A stretch of DNA of 64,000 bases. It comes from Bacillus sp. Y1 (GTDB taxonomy: Bacteria; Bacillota; Bacilli; Bacillales; Cytobacillaceae). Under the pieces are notes generated by a model. The model searched no databases and was not told the origin of the DNA. It saw only the letters and a list, made by a program, of their open reading frames with translations. The DNA lies in the NCBI RefSeq assembly GCF_003586445.1, contig NZ_CP030028.1, positions 1,936,501-2,000,500 of the forward strand. Reading direction: 5' to 3'. A program made the position numbers and the translations under genes. The first letter of the stretch is position 1. Each line of letters starts with the position of its first letter. Below are positions 1-8,412 of the stretch, piece by piece.

Positions 1-97
1 TTACAAACATACTTACATAAGATACAAAAGTTAATGAAACACTTCAATGAAAAAAAATACATGTAAGCGAAGTTTTCATCTTGACATTCAAGTAAAA

Positions 98-135
98 GTA
101 TGGTGGAGGAACGTTTTTTCGTTCCTCCACCATAC
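98..135. terminator. Perfect 16-bp inverted repeat, likely terminator
   Basis: The arms 98-113 (GTATGGTGGAGGAACG) and 120-135 are exact reverse complements around a six-T loop. No long T-run follows on the plus strand, although an A/T-rich stretch does. It probably ends a gene lying left of the window. Bases 1-97 and 136-261 hold no convincing gene. Confidence 0.5.
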
Positions 136-261
136 ATACCATTATTTTTGTTCTAATTTCTTCTTTTTAGCCAGTAATTGTTGATACTCCATACCTCATA
201 TCGTAAACATTTCTTTCCATGTATAATACGAGTAATAACAAAAAGGTGAGGGAGATTAGAA

Positions 262-765
262 ATGATTAAGATTCGCGTACTTAATGAAAAAGATGCAGTA
301 GCATACAAAGAAAAAAGAATAGAAGCACTACAAAATCACCCAGAGGCGTTTAGCTCGAGTGTGGAAGAGGAGATGGAATATTCAATAGAAGTTCATGCTT
401 CAAGACTTCGTGCAGTCAATGCATTTACCTTTGGTGCTTTTGAAGAAGACGAACTTGTTGGTGTAGTCACCCTTGTTACAGAAATCAAAAGGAAACTCAA
501 GCATCGCTCTGATATTTTTGCAATGTATATCTCGCCTCAAGTAAGAAGGTATGGAATAGGGAAACGATTAATGAATGCTGCGATTGAGAAGGCAAAAGAA
601 ATCGGTGGAGTGGAGCAGGTATATTTAACAGTTTCATCGAATAATACAGCTGCTAAAAAATTGTATGAATCTATTGGTTTTGAACTAATCGGAAGTGACC
701 CTCGCTCCATGAAAATAGACAATACTTATATCGGAGAAGATATGATGGCTCTCTACTTCAAGTAA
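262..765 (+). CDS. GNAT family N-acetyltransferase
   Basis: A 167-residue single-domain GNAT protein that should transfer an acetyl group from acetyl-CoA to an amine; the substrate cannot be told. The acetyl-CoA loop is RRYGIG at residues 95-100. The C-terminal NNTAAKKLYESIGF (127-140) is the usual beta5/alpha4 segment of the fold. The ATG follows a GGTGAGGGAG ribosome site. The gene stands alone, with its own terminator directly after the stop. Family assignment is secure. Confidence 0.9.
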   Translation: MIKIRVLNEKDAVAYKEKRIEALQNHPEAFSSSVEEEMEYSIEVHASRLRAVNAFTFGAFEEDELVGVVTLVTEIKRKLKHRSDIFAMYISPQVRRYGIGKRLMNAAIEKAKEIGGVEQVYLTVSSNNTAAKKLYESIGFELIGSDPRSMKIDNTYIGEDMMALYFK

Positions 766-795
766 GAAAGCGAGGGAACTCGCTTTCTTTTTCTT
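766..795 (+). terminator. Rho-independent terminator
   Basis: GAAAGCGAG (766-774) pairs with CTCGCTTTC (779-787) around a GGAA loop, followed by a T-rich run. It ends the acetyltransferase gene. Confidence 0.85.
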
Positions 796-816
796 TATTA
801 AAACGCTTACATAAAA

Positions 817-1521
817 TCATGAAAGGATACCCGTTCGAAACAGCTCTCCTACCGCATGTGAGCGGTTGTTTGCTCCGAGTTTTCTGATCGCCGTTTTCAC
901 GTACTGCTTGACTGTCAATTCACTAATGTTCATGGAATCAGCCATTTCCTTCGTGCTTTCTCCTTGAGAAATTCTCTTCATCACCTCTAATTCTCTCTTA
1001 CTTAATGAAGTGGGAGTATCTGTTTCTATGGAACTATGAAGATATTTTCCAACTAGTTTTCCGTATAAAGAAAGTGATGATAGTGTTTTCTCGTCTAAAA
1101 CTACCCCTTCCTTAAATTCCGTTGAGCAAATGTAACCGACAACAACAGAGCCAAAACAAATCGGTACGACCAACATAGAATCTACATTCGAAGGAAAAAC
1201 GTATCTACTGCTGATTTGTTTTAGATGTTCAATACCAGAACAATATTTTGCCTCGCGTTCTTTAATGGCTGAGTGGATAATGGGTAGAGCGCGGATATCG
1301 TCCCTGATCTCTCTAATATGTATGAGTTGAGTAGAGGTTAATTGGATAATTCCTTCGCCTAAATATCCTAAAGGTGAGTAACGAAATAAGAAGGCATTTC
1401 TAGTTGGGAAGAGTTTCAAATAGATGTCGAGAATATGATAGAGCTGTTCCTCATGGCTAGCTTGAACTTCAAGCTTTCGAACATGTTCCAAAACGGAGTA
1501 ATGGGTTGGTATAAGAATCAT
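817..1521 (-). CDS. LuxR-type transcriptional regulator with GAF-like sensor
   Basis: A 234-residue regulator. The last ~60 residues form a LuxR/NarL helix-turn-helix: LSKRELEVMKRISQGES, then TKEMADSMNISELTVKQYVK and a closing KLGANNRSHAV. The first ~165 residues resemble a GAF-like sensor (VDSMLVVPICFGSVVVGYIC), so a small ligand is more likely than phosphorylation; no receiver domain is present. It is divergent from the esterase/monooxygenase pair across ~130 bp, which suggests that it controls that pair (inference). The ATG directly abuts AAGGAG, so the exact start is uncertain. Confidence 0.8.
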   Translation of the reverse strand: MILIPTHYSVLEHVRKLEVQASHEEQLYHILDIYLKLFPTRNAFLFRYSPLGYLGEGIIQLTSTQLIHIREIRDDIRALPIIHSAIKEREAKYCSGIEHLKQISSRYVFPSNVDSMLVVPICFGSVVVGYICSTEFKEGVVLDEKTLSSLSLYGKLVGKYLHSSIETDTPTSLSKRELEVMKRISQGESTKEMADSMNISELTVKQYVKTAIRKLGANNRSHAVGELFRTGILS

Positions 1522-1653
1522 CTCCTTTTTAGGAAGTGTCTATATCTAAAATTGGGAATATTCAAATTATACAGAAAATATTACGATTTAGGTAGCATAT
1601 TAAGAAGGAATTTCTAAATATGTAAAAATACCTATTCGAGAGGAAGATGTCAG

Positions 1654-2601
1654 ATGGCTAATTTAGATCCACAAGCAAAAGTTTATTTAGAAGCGTTCAA
1701 TCAAATGCCTGCCCTTCACTCAATGGAAGCACAAGCAGTAAGAGATTTGTTTGCACTAGTACCACCAGTAGAAGTAGAACTTGCCCCGTTAGCAAGTGTT
1801 GAAGATAGATTAATACCAGTTGGAAACGATGCAGAAATCAATGTCCGAATTTATACACCAGAAGGAGAAGGTCCTTTTCCGCTTTTTGTTTATTACCACG
1901 GAGGTGGTTGGGTAATAGGGGACTTAGAAACAGCGGATGCAAGTTGCCGGATGATAGCAAATCGTACAGAGCGAGTGGTTGTGTCTGTAGATTATCGTCT
2001 GGCTCCTGAATACAAGTTTCCAGTTCCGGTAGAAGATTCATATGCTGCGCTGAAATGGGTAAAAGAGCATGCAACGGAGATAAATGGAAACGCTTCCAAG
2101 ATTGTGGTTGGAGGTGACAGTGCCGGAGGAAATCTTTCAGCAGCCATGACCCTCCTTTCAAAAGACGAGAAAGGGCCAGAGATTGAAGGTCAAATTTTAA
2201 TATATCCAGTGACAAGCCTAACCTATGATACCAAGTCATACTTTGAATTCCAGCAAGGTTTTGGATTAGATCGTGACTTAATGATTTGGTTTGGAAACTA
2301 TTATATTAACGGAGAAGAGGATGCAAAAAATAAGCTAGCTGCTCCACTAGAAGCTGAGGATGTATCTGGTCTCCCTCCTGCTTACGTGATAACGGCGGAA
2401 TATGATGTATTGCGAGATGAAGGGCAAGCCTATGCAGAAAAACTAAGGAATGCAGGAGTTCAGGTTGAAACGATCTGTGAAGAAGGGCTTGTACATGGTT
2501 ATTTTACGAATATGGCCGTTTTTCCAGATAGAATTAAAGCATCTATCGCAAACATTGCTGAATTTTTAAATACGATTAATAAAGAAGTTCGCCAGTCATA
2601 A
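1654..2601 (+). CDS. Alpha/beta hydrolase (HSL-type esterase)
   Basis: A 315-residue carboxylesterase of the hormone-sensitive-lipase family. The oxyanion-hole motif HGGG is at 82-85 and the nucleophile elbow GDSAGG at 154-159 (Ser156). The likely acid is Asp251 in AEYDVLRDEG and the base is His281 in LVHGYF, so the triad is complete. There is no signal peptide, so it is cytoplasmic. The start follows AGAGGAAG by seven bases. It lies 21 bp upstream of a Baeyer-Villiger monooxygenase and is probably co-transcribed. Esterases beside such monooxygenases commonly hydrolyse the ester or lactone they make. Confidence 0.92.
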   Translation: MANLDPQAKVYLEAFNQMPALHSMEAQAVRDLFALVPPVEVELAPLASVEDRLIPVGNDAEINVRIYTPEGEGPFPLFVYYHGGGWVIGDLETADASCRMIANRTERVVVSVDYRLAPEYKFPVPVEDSYAALKWVKEHATEINGNASKIVVGGDSAGGNLSAAMTLLSKDEKGPEIEGQILIYPVTSLTYDTKSYFEFQQGFGLDRDLMIWFGNYYINGEEDAKNKLAAPLEAEDVSGLPPAYVITAEYDVLRDEGQAYAEKLRNAGVQVETICEEGLVHGYFTNMAVFPDRIKASIANIAEFLNTINKEVRQS

Positions 2602-2622
2602 AAAAGAGTGGAGGGGAATGAA

Positions 2623-4245
2623 ATGAGTTCAACAAAACCATTTGATGCGGTCGTTATTGGTGCAGGCTTTTCAGGATTGTATATGCTGTATAGACTAAGA
2701 GAAGCAGGGTTTTCAACAGCAGTATTTGAAGCAGGAGATGGTGTTGGAGGAACTTGGTATTGGAACCGCTATCCTGGTGCTCGCTGTGATTCCGAAAGCA
2801 TTTACTATAATTATACATTTTCGGAAGAGCTATATAATGAATGGACATGGACTTCAAGATATCCCGCCCAGCCAGAAATTTTACGTTATTTAAATTTCGT
2901 AGCAGATAAGTTTGATCTTAAAAAGGACATCCAATTTAAGACACGTGTACAGTCTGCTCACTATATTGAAGATACAAAAAAATGGGAGATCCAACTTGAT
3001 AACGGTACAAGTGTTACAGCGAAGTACTTTATTACCGGGGTTGGATGTCTTTCTGCCGCGAATCTACCTAAATTTAATGGGTTAGAAAACTTTAAAGGGG
3101 AATTCTATCATACAGGACATTGGCCACATGGGGGAGTAGATTTTAAAGGGAAGAGAGTTGGAATTATAGGTACTGGATCAAGTGGAGTCCAGGCAATTCC
3201 AGTAATTGCACAAGAAGCTGAACATCTAACCATTTTCCAGCGTACTCCTCAGTATAGTGCTCCTGCTAGAAATCATCCATATAGTGATGAGTATGTGGAA
3301 CAAGCGAAGAAAAACTTTTTAGAAATCAAAAAACAAATGCGAGAATCAGCAGGTGGTCAGCCGGCGGTACCCCCAGATAAATCAGCACTTGAGGTAACTC
3401 CTGAAGAAAGACAACAAGTCTATGAACATGCATGGGAAAATGGTGGGTTAGGTCTTTTTGCAGCATACTATGATATCACGGTAAACGAAGAGGCGAATGA
3501 AACGGTTGCCGAATTTATCCGCGGAAAAATAAAAGAGATAGTTAAAGATCCTGAGACTGCCTCCAAGCTTCTACCAAGCTATTATTATGGTACGAAACGT
3601 CCGATTATCGATACGAATTATTATGAAACTTTTAACAGGGAGAATGTATCTCTTATAGACGTAAGGAAAAATCCGATCGAGGAGATTACAGATTCTGGAG
3701 TTCGTACATCTGAAGTAGAGTATGAGTTGGATGCGCTTGTCTTTGCGACAGGCTACGATGGTATGACAGGACCTCTTCTCAAAATCGACATTCGTGGAAA
3801 GGACGGTGTTTCCTTAAAAGAAAAATGGAACGGCGGAGCTTCTACTCGAACGTATTTAGGAGTAGCTAACGCTGGTTTTCCAAACTTCTTTATGATTACC
3901 GGTCCTGAAAGTCCGTCCGTCTTGAGTAATATGCCTGTATCGATTGAGCAGCATGTAGAATGGATTGGTGACTGCATTGAGCACTTTGAGAAGCAGGGTG
4001 TTGAAACGATTGAGGCAGCAGTTGAGGCAGAAGAGGCGTGGAGCAAGCATTGCCGCGAAGTAGCAGAAGCAACGCTCTTTACAAAAACAGACTCCTGGTA
4101 CACAGGAGCTAACATACCTGGAAAACCACGTGGATTCCTGATTTACTTAGGTGGGGTTGGTGCCTACCGTAAAAAATGTGAGGAGATCGCAGCTAATGGG
4201 TATGAAGGGTTTACGATTACGCTAACGAACCAAACAGTCGGGTAA
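2623..4245 (+). CDS. Flavin-containing Baeyer-Villiger monooxygenase
   Basis: A 540-residue class B flavoprotein predicted to use FAD and NADPH to insert oxygen next to a ketone. The FAD-binding GAGFSG is at 13-18, followed by GGTWYWNRYPGARCD at 42-56. The Baeyer-Villiger fingerprint FxGxxxHxxxWP is matched exactly by FKGEFYHTGHWP at 157-168. A second Rossmann motif, GTGSSG, is at 183-188. The ATG at 2623 is preferred over an in-frame GTG at 2608 because GGAGGGG sits at 2610-2616. The upstream esterase suggests a ketone-to-ester-to-acid route; the natural substrate is unknown. Confidence 0.92.
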   Translation: MSSTKPFDAVVIGAGFSGLYMLYRLREAGFSTAVFEAGDGVGGTWYWNRYPGARCDSESIYYNYTFSEELYNEWTWTSRYPAQPEILRYLNFVADKFDLKKDIQFKTRVQSAHYIEDTKKWEIQLDNGTSVTAKYFITGVGCLSAANLPKFNGLENFKGEFYHTGHWPHGGVDFKGKRVGIIGTGSSGVQAIPVIAQEAEHLTIFQRTPQYSAPARNHPYSDEYVEQAKKNFLEIKKQMRESAGGQPAVPPDKSALEVTPEERQQVYEHAWENGGLGLFAAYYDITVNEEANETVAEFIRGKIKEIVKDPETASKLLPSYYYGTKRPIIDTNYYETFNRENVSLIDVRKNPIEEITDSGVRTSEVEYELDALVFATGYDGMTGPLLKIDIRGKDGVSLKEKWNGGASTRTYLGVANAGFPNFFMITGPESPSVLSNMPVSIEQHVEWIGDCIEHFEKQGVETIEAAVEAEEAWSKHCREVAEATLFTKTDSWYTGANIPGKPRGFLIYLGGVGAYRKKCEEIAANGYEGFTITLTNQTVG

Positions 4246-4251
4246 TAGACT

Positions 4252-4288
4252 AGAAGAGATTATGTAAGCGCATAATCTCTTCTTTTTT
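4252..4288 (+). terminator. Rho-independent terminator
   Basis: AGAAGAGATTATG (4252-4264) pairs perfectly over 13 bp with 4271-4283, followed by five T. It ends the esterase/monooxygenase operon. Confidence 0.92.
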
Positions 4289-4350
4289 ATAGGGAAAAAG
4301 GGAATCTGTGTCGAATAAATAAGTAGAACCGCAATCCAGGAGGCAATAAA

Positions 4351-4941
4351 ATGCAAATATTACTGATACGACACGGACAATCAGAAGCTGATTTACTCCA
4401 TGTACATGAAGGTAGCGCAGATTACCCACTGACAGAAGAGGGAATAAGACAAGCGGTAAAGATGGCGATCCGGGTGAAAAGGGAATTTCCGCCTCAAATG
4501 ATATGGGCGAGTACCTATAAAAGGGCATCCAAAACGGCTTCCATATTAGCAGACGCCATAGGCTGTCCTATTGAATATGTTCATGAGTTACGAGAGCATG
4601 ATAATGGAGAGATGGCAGGTAAGCCACTCGAAGAGATTCCTTTCCCCTGGCACCTACTACCACACGAAAAGTTTGGGGGATATGGGGAATCAGCGATGGA
4701 GTTTCGGGCTAGAGGAGAACAAGTCTTTTCACATATTCTTGCGGTAAGTAGGAAGTATGAGCGTATTGCCATTGTTACCCACGGTGGAATGATTTCAAGA
4801 ATCCTAGAAAGCTTCCTGAACATCCCCTTTGTTCATAAATCCTTTTTTAAGACCGACGATACAGGTATCTCCCTATTAGAAATTACCGAACATGGAAAAC
4901 TCGTATTGTTTACGAATAGTTCCACTCATTTGAAGGAGTAA
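4351..4941 (+). CDS. Histidine phosphatase family protein
   Basis: A 196-residue phosphoglycerate-mutase-like phosphatase. The catalytic RHGQSEAD begins at residue 7 with His8 as the expected phospho-acceptor. Later hallmarks are the acid segment ELREHDNGEMAG and the second histidine in IVTHGGMISR. The spacing fits small-molecule phosphatases of this superfamily better than true glycolytic mutases, but the substrate cannot be assigned. The start follows CAGGAGGCAATAAA. Monocistronic, with its own terminator. Confidence 0.88.
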   Translation: MQILLIRHGQSEADLLHVHEGSADYPLTEEGIRQAVKMAIRVKREFPPQMIWASTYKRASKTASILADAIGCPIEYVHELREHDNGEMAGKPLEEIPFPWHLLPHEKFGGYGESAMEFRARGEQVFSHILAVSRKYERIAIVTHGGMISRILESFLNIPFVHKSFFKTDDTGISLLEITEHGKLVLFTNSSTHLKE

Positions 4942-4960
4942 TAGATAAGTATTTTGTTAA

Positions 4961-4985
4961 AGGGTGTCTTTTGGCACTCTTTTTA
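4961..4985 (+). terminator. Rho-independent terminator
   Basis: AGGGTGTC (4961-4968) pairs with GGCACTCT (4973-4980), with two G-U wobbles, followed by a T-run. It ends the phosphatase gene. Confidence 0.75.
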
Positions 4986-5063
4986 TCTATTAACCACATT
5001 CTTTTCATCGTATAATGTGACTAGGGTCAGTAATTTTCACACAGAGATAGCGGAGTGATTAAC

Positions 5064-5627
5064 ATGCAGGTTAAGAAAATACATATAATCGGTTCTGTCG
5101 GGAGTGGCAAAACAACTCTTGCTAAAAAACTTTCAAAAGATTTTAACATTCCGCATTATGAATTAGATAATGTTGTGTGGAAAAGGTTTCAAACAGGTGA
5201 TATAAGAAGATCAGAAAAGGAAAGAGATGCATTTTTGAGAAATATTATAAATAGTGGTGCGTGGATCAACGAAGGTGTTCATTATCAGTGGGTGACAGAG
5301 AGCTTTGTCAATGCTGAACTAATTATATTTTTAGATACACGCTTTTCTAAGCGAACGTACAGAATCATTAAGAGATATTTTTTCCAGCAACTAGGTTTAG
5401 AAAAAAGCAATTACAAGTCTACTTTTTCTATGTTTATGCGAATGTTTCGTTGGAATACATATTTTGAAAAAGTAAGTAAACGAGAGATTATACAGCTGTT
5501 AAAAGAATTCGATGATAAAGTCATTATCATCCGTGACAACAATGAGCTAGAAACATATTTAAGACAGATGGAAGATGGGGAAAAGTATGGTGGCATTGTC
5601 GAAATAGGTGTAGAGGAGAAACTATAG
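5064..5627 (+). CDS. P-loop nucleotide kinase-like protein
   Basis: A 187-residue P-loop protein of the family often labelled topology-modulation or FlaR-like, related to adenylate and shikimate kinases. Walker A GSVGSGKTT is at about residues 10-18, followed by HYELDNVVWKRF and a late GAWINEGVHYQW segment typical of this group. The substrate is unknown. ATG 5064 is chosen over the GTG at 5055 because CGGAGTG lies six bases upstream of it. The stop overlaps the next start by one base, so translational coupling to the acetyltransferase is likely. A second member of the family is at 32132-32635. Confidence 0.85.
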   Translation: MQVKKIHIIGSVGSGKTTLAKKLSKDFNIPHYELDNVVWKRFQTGDIRRSEKERDAFLRNIINSGAWINEGVHYQWVTESFVNAELIIFLDTRFSKRTYRIIKRYFFQQLGLEKSNYKSTFSMFMRMFRWNTYFEKVSKREIIQLLKEFDDKVIIIRDNNELETYLRQMEDGEKYGGIVEIGVEEKL

Positions 5628-6103
5628 TGGAATCAAGAGTATCACAAATAAGATCTTTGGATGTAATAGACAAAGAAGTAGCTGAAATCATACTCAAGTT
5701 ACAAATCCCCTCCTATATGGTGGAGGCAAAGTTGATCAATTTTTATGACATTCCTCCTCTTAAGGATACAGTGGAAACGCTTCAGAACTGTGGGGAGGAA
5801 TTTTTTGGTTACTTTATAGGGAATGAGCTTTGTGGTTCTATATCTTTTAAAGTGGAAGGAAAGACTTTGGATATACACCGACTGACAGTAAACCCCAATC
5901 ATTTTCGAAAAGGAATTGCCAATCAACTTTTACGCTTTATAGAAGAGCAAGTGGAGGGCATTGAGAAGCTCATTGTATCTACTGGATCAGAAAATAAACC
6001 AGCTGTCGAGTTTTATTTAAATAGGGGATTTACTATTGAGAGGTTGGTACAAGTGAATGAGCAATTGTCACTTACTTGTTTTGAAAAAAAGATTGCCAGG
6101 TAG
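5627..6103 (+). CDS. GNAT family N-acetyltransferase
   Basis: A 158-residue GNAT protein with the acetyl-CoA loop HFRKGIANQLL in the middle and the C-terminal SENKPAVEFYLNRGF. The GTG start overlaps the last base of the upstream kinase stop and follows AGAGGAG, so it is coupled to that gene. The substrate is not inferable. The stop codon lies inside a strong hairpin (6094-6119). Confidence 0.85.
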   Translation: MESRVSQIRSLDVIDKEVAEIILKLQIPSYMVEAKLINFYDIPPLKDTVETLQNCGEEFFGYFIGNELCGSISFKVEGKTLDIHRLTVNPNHFRKGIANQLLRFIEEQVEGIEKLIVSTGSENKPAVEFYLNRGFTIERLVQVNEQLSLTCFEKKIAR

Positions 6104-6119
6104 CTGTTTCTACCTGGCA
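6082..6119 (-). terminator. Terminator for the exporter gene, overlapping the convergent stop
   Basis: TGCCAGGTAG (6094-6103) pairs perfectly with CTACCTGGCA (6110-6119). The T-tract is on the minus strand (6082-6093), so it terminates the leftward exporter gene. It overlaps the 3' end of the acetyltransferase. Confidence 0.8.
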
Positions 6120-6156
6120 GAGTTGGTTGAGTTAGTAAAAGTTAAATTGAGTTTCT

Positions 6157-7134
6157 TTAAGAAAATTTCTCTTTTTTAACACTTATGTTTGGCTTTTGTC
6201 CCTTTTTCGATGAAAAACTATGCAATAGCATGCCGAACATAACGATAAATAGTCCTATTGTTGCGAGTGTACTCGGTAATGGGGTGGATAAAAGGAGGAC
6301 TTCCCCCACAATGACAAAAATGACTTGAGTCGACTGTGTTGCTTCAACGGCTGCTAGTTTATCGTGGTTATCTCTAACACGATCTGTAGCGATGAAGAAT
6401 AATGTTGTGGCAATCACCCCAGAGGAAATCGCGACGATAAATGACTGGGTTATTTGCTCAGCCGAGGGTGGACCCACCTGAACATATCCAATTCCAGCGA
6501 GTAGTAGCCAAAAAGGGAGGCTAGCAAGGGTCATACCAAACACCCGCTGAAAAGTATCCAATTTTCCCCCACAAATCTCCATCATTTTTCTATTTCCAAG
6601 CGGGTAGCAAAAAGCCGCCACAAGGACAGGAAAAGTGCTTGCTATCACTATTTCGAAGGTTAAACTTTGAGCGTGCTGCCATTGAATCAGTACAACACCT
6701 ATTAGAATGAAAAACGAAATGAATAAGGCCTGGATCGGGATTTGCTGCCGAACCTTGAGCGGCCCATTTTTTGATTCCACCGTTTTATAAAACAGCGGCC
6801 CCAGAAGAACACCTGCCACAATGGTAAGTGGCCAAGTACCAGCGACGAGCCAGCCTGGTCCGAATGCAGCGGCAAAGGTGATAGGTGCATAAAACAAAAC
6901 AAATCCTACAAAGCTCCATAAAAGCCAAGGAAGTGGATTGGAACGCATTTCTTTCCACATATGTTTTAGATTCCTTCTATACATGACGATCATAAATAAA
7001 AAGGGCACCATAAAAATGTAACGTAACGAGGAACTCCATAGCCAACTGCCTCCTGATAGCTCCATTGAACGATTCAAAATAAAGGTAACAGCAAAAAACA
7101 AAGAAGCTAAAATTCCTAATGTAATTTCCCTCAA
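6157..7134 (-). CDS. EmrE-type multidrug exporter (DMT superfamily)
   Basis: An integral membrane protein of about 325 residues with roughly ten hydrophobic segments, matching the larger 'multidrug resistance efflux transporter' group of the drug/metabolite transporter superfamily. It starts REITLGILASLFFAVTFILN; central helices include GPGWLVAGTWPLTIVAGVL. The likely role is proton-driven efflux; the substrate is unknown. I place the start at TTG 7134, eight bases after GAGAGGA; the longer ATG reading frame (7164) has no ribosome site and adds a non-hydrophobic MLLCLRGCAH extension. Confidence 0.8.
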   Translation of the reverse strand: MREITLGILASLFFAVTFILNRSMELSGGSWLWSSSLRYIFMVPFLFMIVMYRRNLKHMWKEMRSNPLPWLLWSFVGFVLFYAPITFAAAFGPGWLVAGTWPLTIVAGVLLGPLFYKTVESKNGPLKVRQQIPIQALFISFFILIGVVLIQWQHAQSLTFEIVIASTFPVLVAAFCYPLGNRKMMEICGGKLDTFQRVFGMTLASLPFWLLLAGIGYVQVGPPSAEQITQSFIVAISSGVIATTLFFIATDRVRDNHDKLAAVEATQSTQVIFVIVGEVLLLSTPLPSTLATIGLFIVMFGMLLHSFSSKKGQKPNISVKKEKFS

Positions 7135-7268
7135 ATGAGCACATCCTCTCAAACATAACAACATTATAATAGATAATTCTTATATAATACCATAAGATTC
7201 CAAATTTTTGGAGAATTCGCTTTTCCTAAGAATTAATGGTAAATTTTTTAAAGAAAGGGGTTTTTAAG

Positions 7269-7697
7269 ATGTACGAACAAAAGACAAAGGAAACAGACCG
7301 CAGTGTGCTTGAGTTTATTGAACAAGTGGAACAACCAAGAAAAAAAGAGGATGCCTATAGATTGTTAGACATTTTTACGACTACGAGCGGGTACGAAGCA
7401 AAGATGTGGGGACCAAGTATTATTGGTTTTGGGAAATACCATTACAAATATGAGTCAGGTCATGAGGGAGAAGCACCACTTATCGGTTATTCTCCTAGAA
7501 AAGCAAAAATAAGCTTATATTTTGCTCCTGGTGATTCCAATCGACAACAGCTACTTGAAAGCTTTGGAAAACATACGCAAGGAAAGGGCTGCGTATATAT
7601 CAATAAACTTGATGACGTGAATGTTGAGGTATTAAAACAATTAATTGTGCAGTCGATTGACTTTTTACAAGCTACATACCCTAACAACGAGGAGTAG
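7269..7697 (+). CDS. DUF1801 domain protein
   Basis: A 142-residue cytoplasmic protein of the DUF1801 (YdhG-like) family, recognised by MWGPSIIGFGKYHYKY, the following GEAPLIGYSPRKA and the C-terminal GKGCVYINKLDDV. The fold resembles the iron-chaperone-like YdhG group, but no activity is established. ATG 7269 is preferred over 7236 because GAAAGGGG lies just upstream. Nine bases separate it from the NUDIX gene, so the two probably form an operon. Confidence 0.85.
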   Translation: MYEQKTKETDRSVLEFIEQVEQPRKKEDAYRLLDIFTTTSGYEAKMWGPSIIGFGKYHYKYESGHEGEAPLIGYSPRKAKISLYFAPGDSNRQQLLESFGKHTQGKGCVYINKLDDVNVEVLKQLIVQSIDFLQATYPNNEE

Positions 7698-7706
7698 AGA
7701 AGGATT

Positions 7707-8156
7707 ATGAAGGAAATTTTGGTCTTTGGGAACAAGGGGGAAAATCTTCAGTATAAGACGAGAATTGGTGTGTATAGCATCATCTTCAATAAAAAAAGAG
7801 ACCAAATATTGGTGATTCGGACGACTCGAGGAGGGTACTTTTTACCTGGTGGAGGTTTGGAGGAAAAAGAAAATCACGAGGAGTGCTTACAAAGGGAAAT
7901 GCTCGAAGAAACGGGGTTTCAGGTGTTTATGGGTGAGTATATTGGACAGGCCCAAAAATACCACCTGGCTATGGGGAAAAATCCAACCTTGAATCATGCA
8001 CATTTTTACATAGCTACACTTGGTGAAAAGGTGCAAGAACCTGTTGAAATAGATGAAGAACCTATTTGGGTGCACATATCCGAAGTTGAAAACTTATTGT
8101 TTCATGAGCATCAAGTGTGGGGAGTGAAGCAGGCGTTTGTGAAATTAGGGATTTAG
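7707..8156 (+). CDS. NUDIX hydrolase
   Basis: A 149-residue NUDIX pyrophosphohydrolase. The NUDIX box is complete: GGGLEEKENHEECLQ followed directly by REMLEETGF, matching Gx5Ex7REUxEExGU. Such enzymes cleave nucleoside diphosphates linked to another moiety; the substrate could be a damaged dNTP or a nucleotide sugar. The start follows AGAAGG. It is in tandem with the DUF1801 gene. Confidence 0.9.
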   Translation: MKEILVFGNKGENLQYKTRIGVYSIIFNKKRDQILVIRTTRGGYFLPGGGLEEKENHEECLQREMLEETGFQVFMGEYIGQAQKYHLAMGKNPTLNHAHFYIATLGEKVQEPVEIDEEPIWVHISEVENLLFHEHQVWGVKQAFVKLGI

Positions 8157-8163
8157 AGAAGGT

Positions 8164-8192
8164 AAGAGAAAAAGACTGCATTTAACAGTCTT
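8164..8192. terminator. Bidirectional terminator between convergent genes
   Basis: AAGACTG (8172-8178) pairs with CAGTCTT (8186-8192). The minus-strand reading is followed by a T-tract, so it ends the small gene at 8210-8350 and may also stop NUDIX transcripts. Confidence 0.6.
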
Positions 8193-8209
8193 CTCCGCTT
8201 TGTTTATTA

Positions 8210-8350
8210 TTAGCTTTGTTTTTGATTATTGCGAATGGGGACATTTTTTGGTGTTTTTGGAAAGCCGTTTTTCCCCTTATCAGGTCCTGTTAATGTGTTT
8301 CTTTCGTCAAGAACTTTTCCACTATATTCGATTGGTCTTTCATCTGCCAT
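8210..8350 (-). CDS. Small hydrophilic protein, 46 residues
   Basis: This short gene is read leftward from an ATG at 8350, eight bases after a strong GGGAGGTG. A second ATG at 8353 would add one residue. The product begins MADERPIEYSGKVLDERN, continues LTGPDKGKNGFPKTPKNVPI and ends RNNQKQS. It is charged, rich in Pro, Lys and Asn, and has no membrane segment. I do not recognise the family. Its size and composition recall minor small spore proteins, but that is only an impression. A hairpin with a leftward T-tract follows. The rightward ORF covering the same bases is its shadow. Confidence 0.65.
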   Translation of the reverse strand: MADERPIEYSGKVLDERNTLTGPDKGKNGFPKTPKNVPIRNNQKQS

Positions 8351-8412
8351 CATCTTCACCTCCCATTAGTAGGGTGGGTGATTAGGTATGTTTAGATACA
8401 TGACTTTTGAAG

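Noticed and set aside
98..135. Insertion-sequence terminal repeat
   Set aside because: The two arms are only six bases apart with no transposase; a terminator hairpin explains it.
1838..2239. A 133-residue leftward ORF in the esterase gene
   Set aside because: Antisense shadow of a gene with a complete catalytic triad.
8200..8385. A 61-residue rightward ORF in the NUDIX downstream region
   Set aside because: It is the complement of the better-supported leftward gene (8210-8350), has no ribosome site and an aromatic, random-looking composition.
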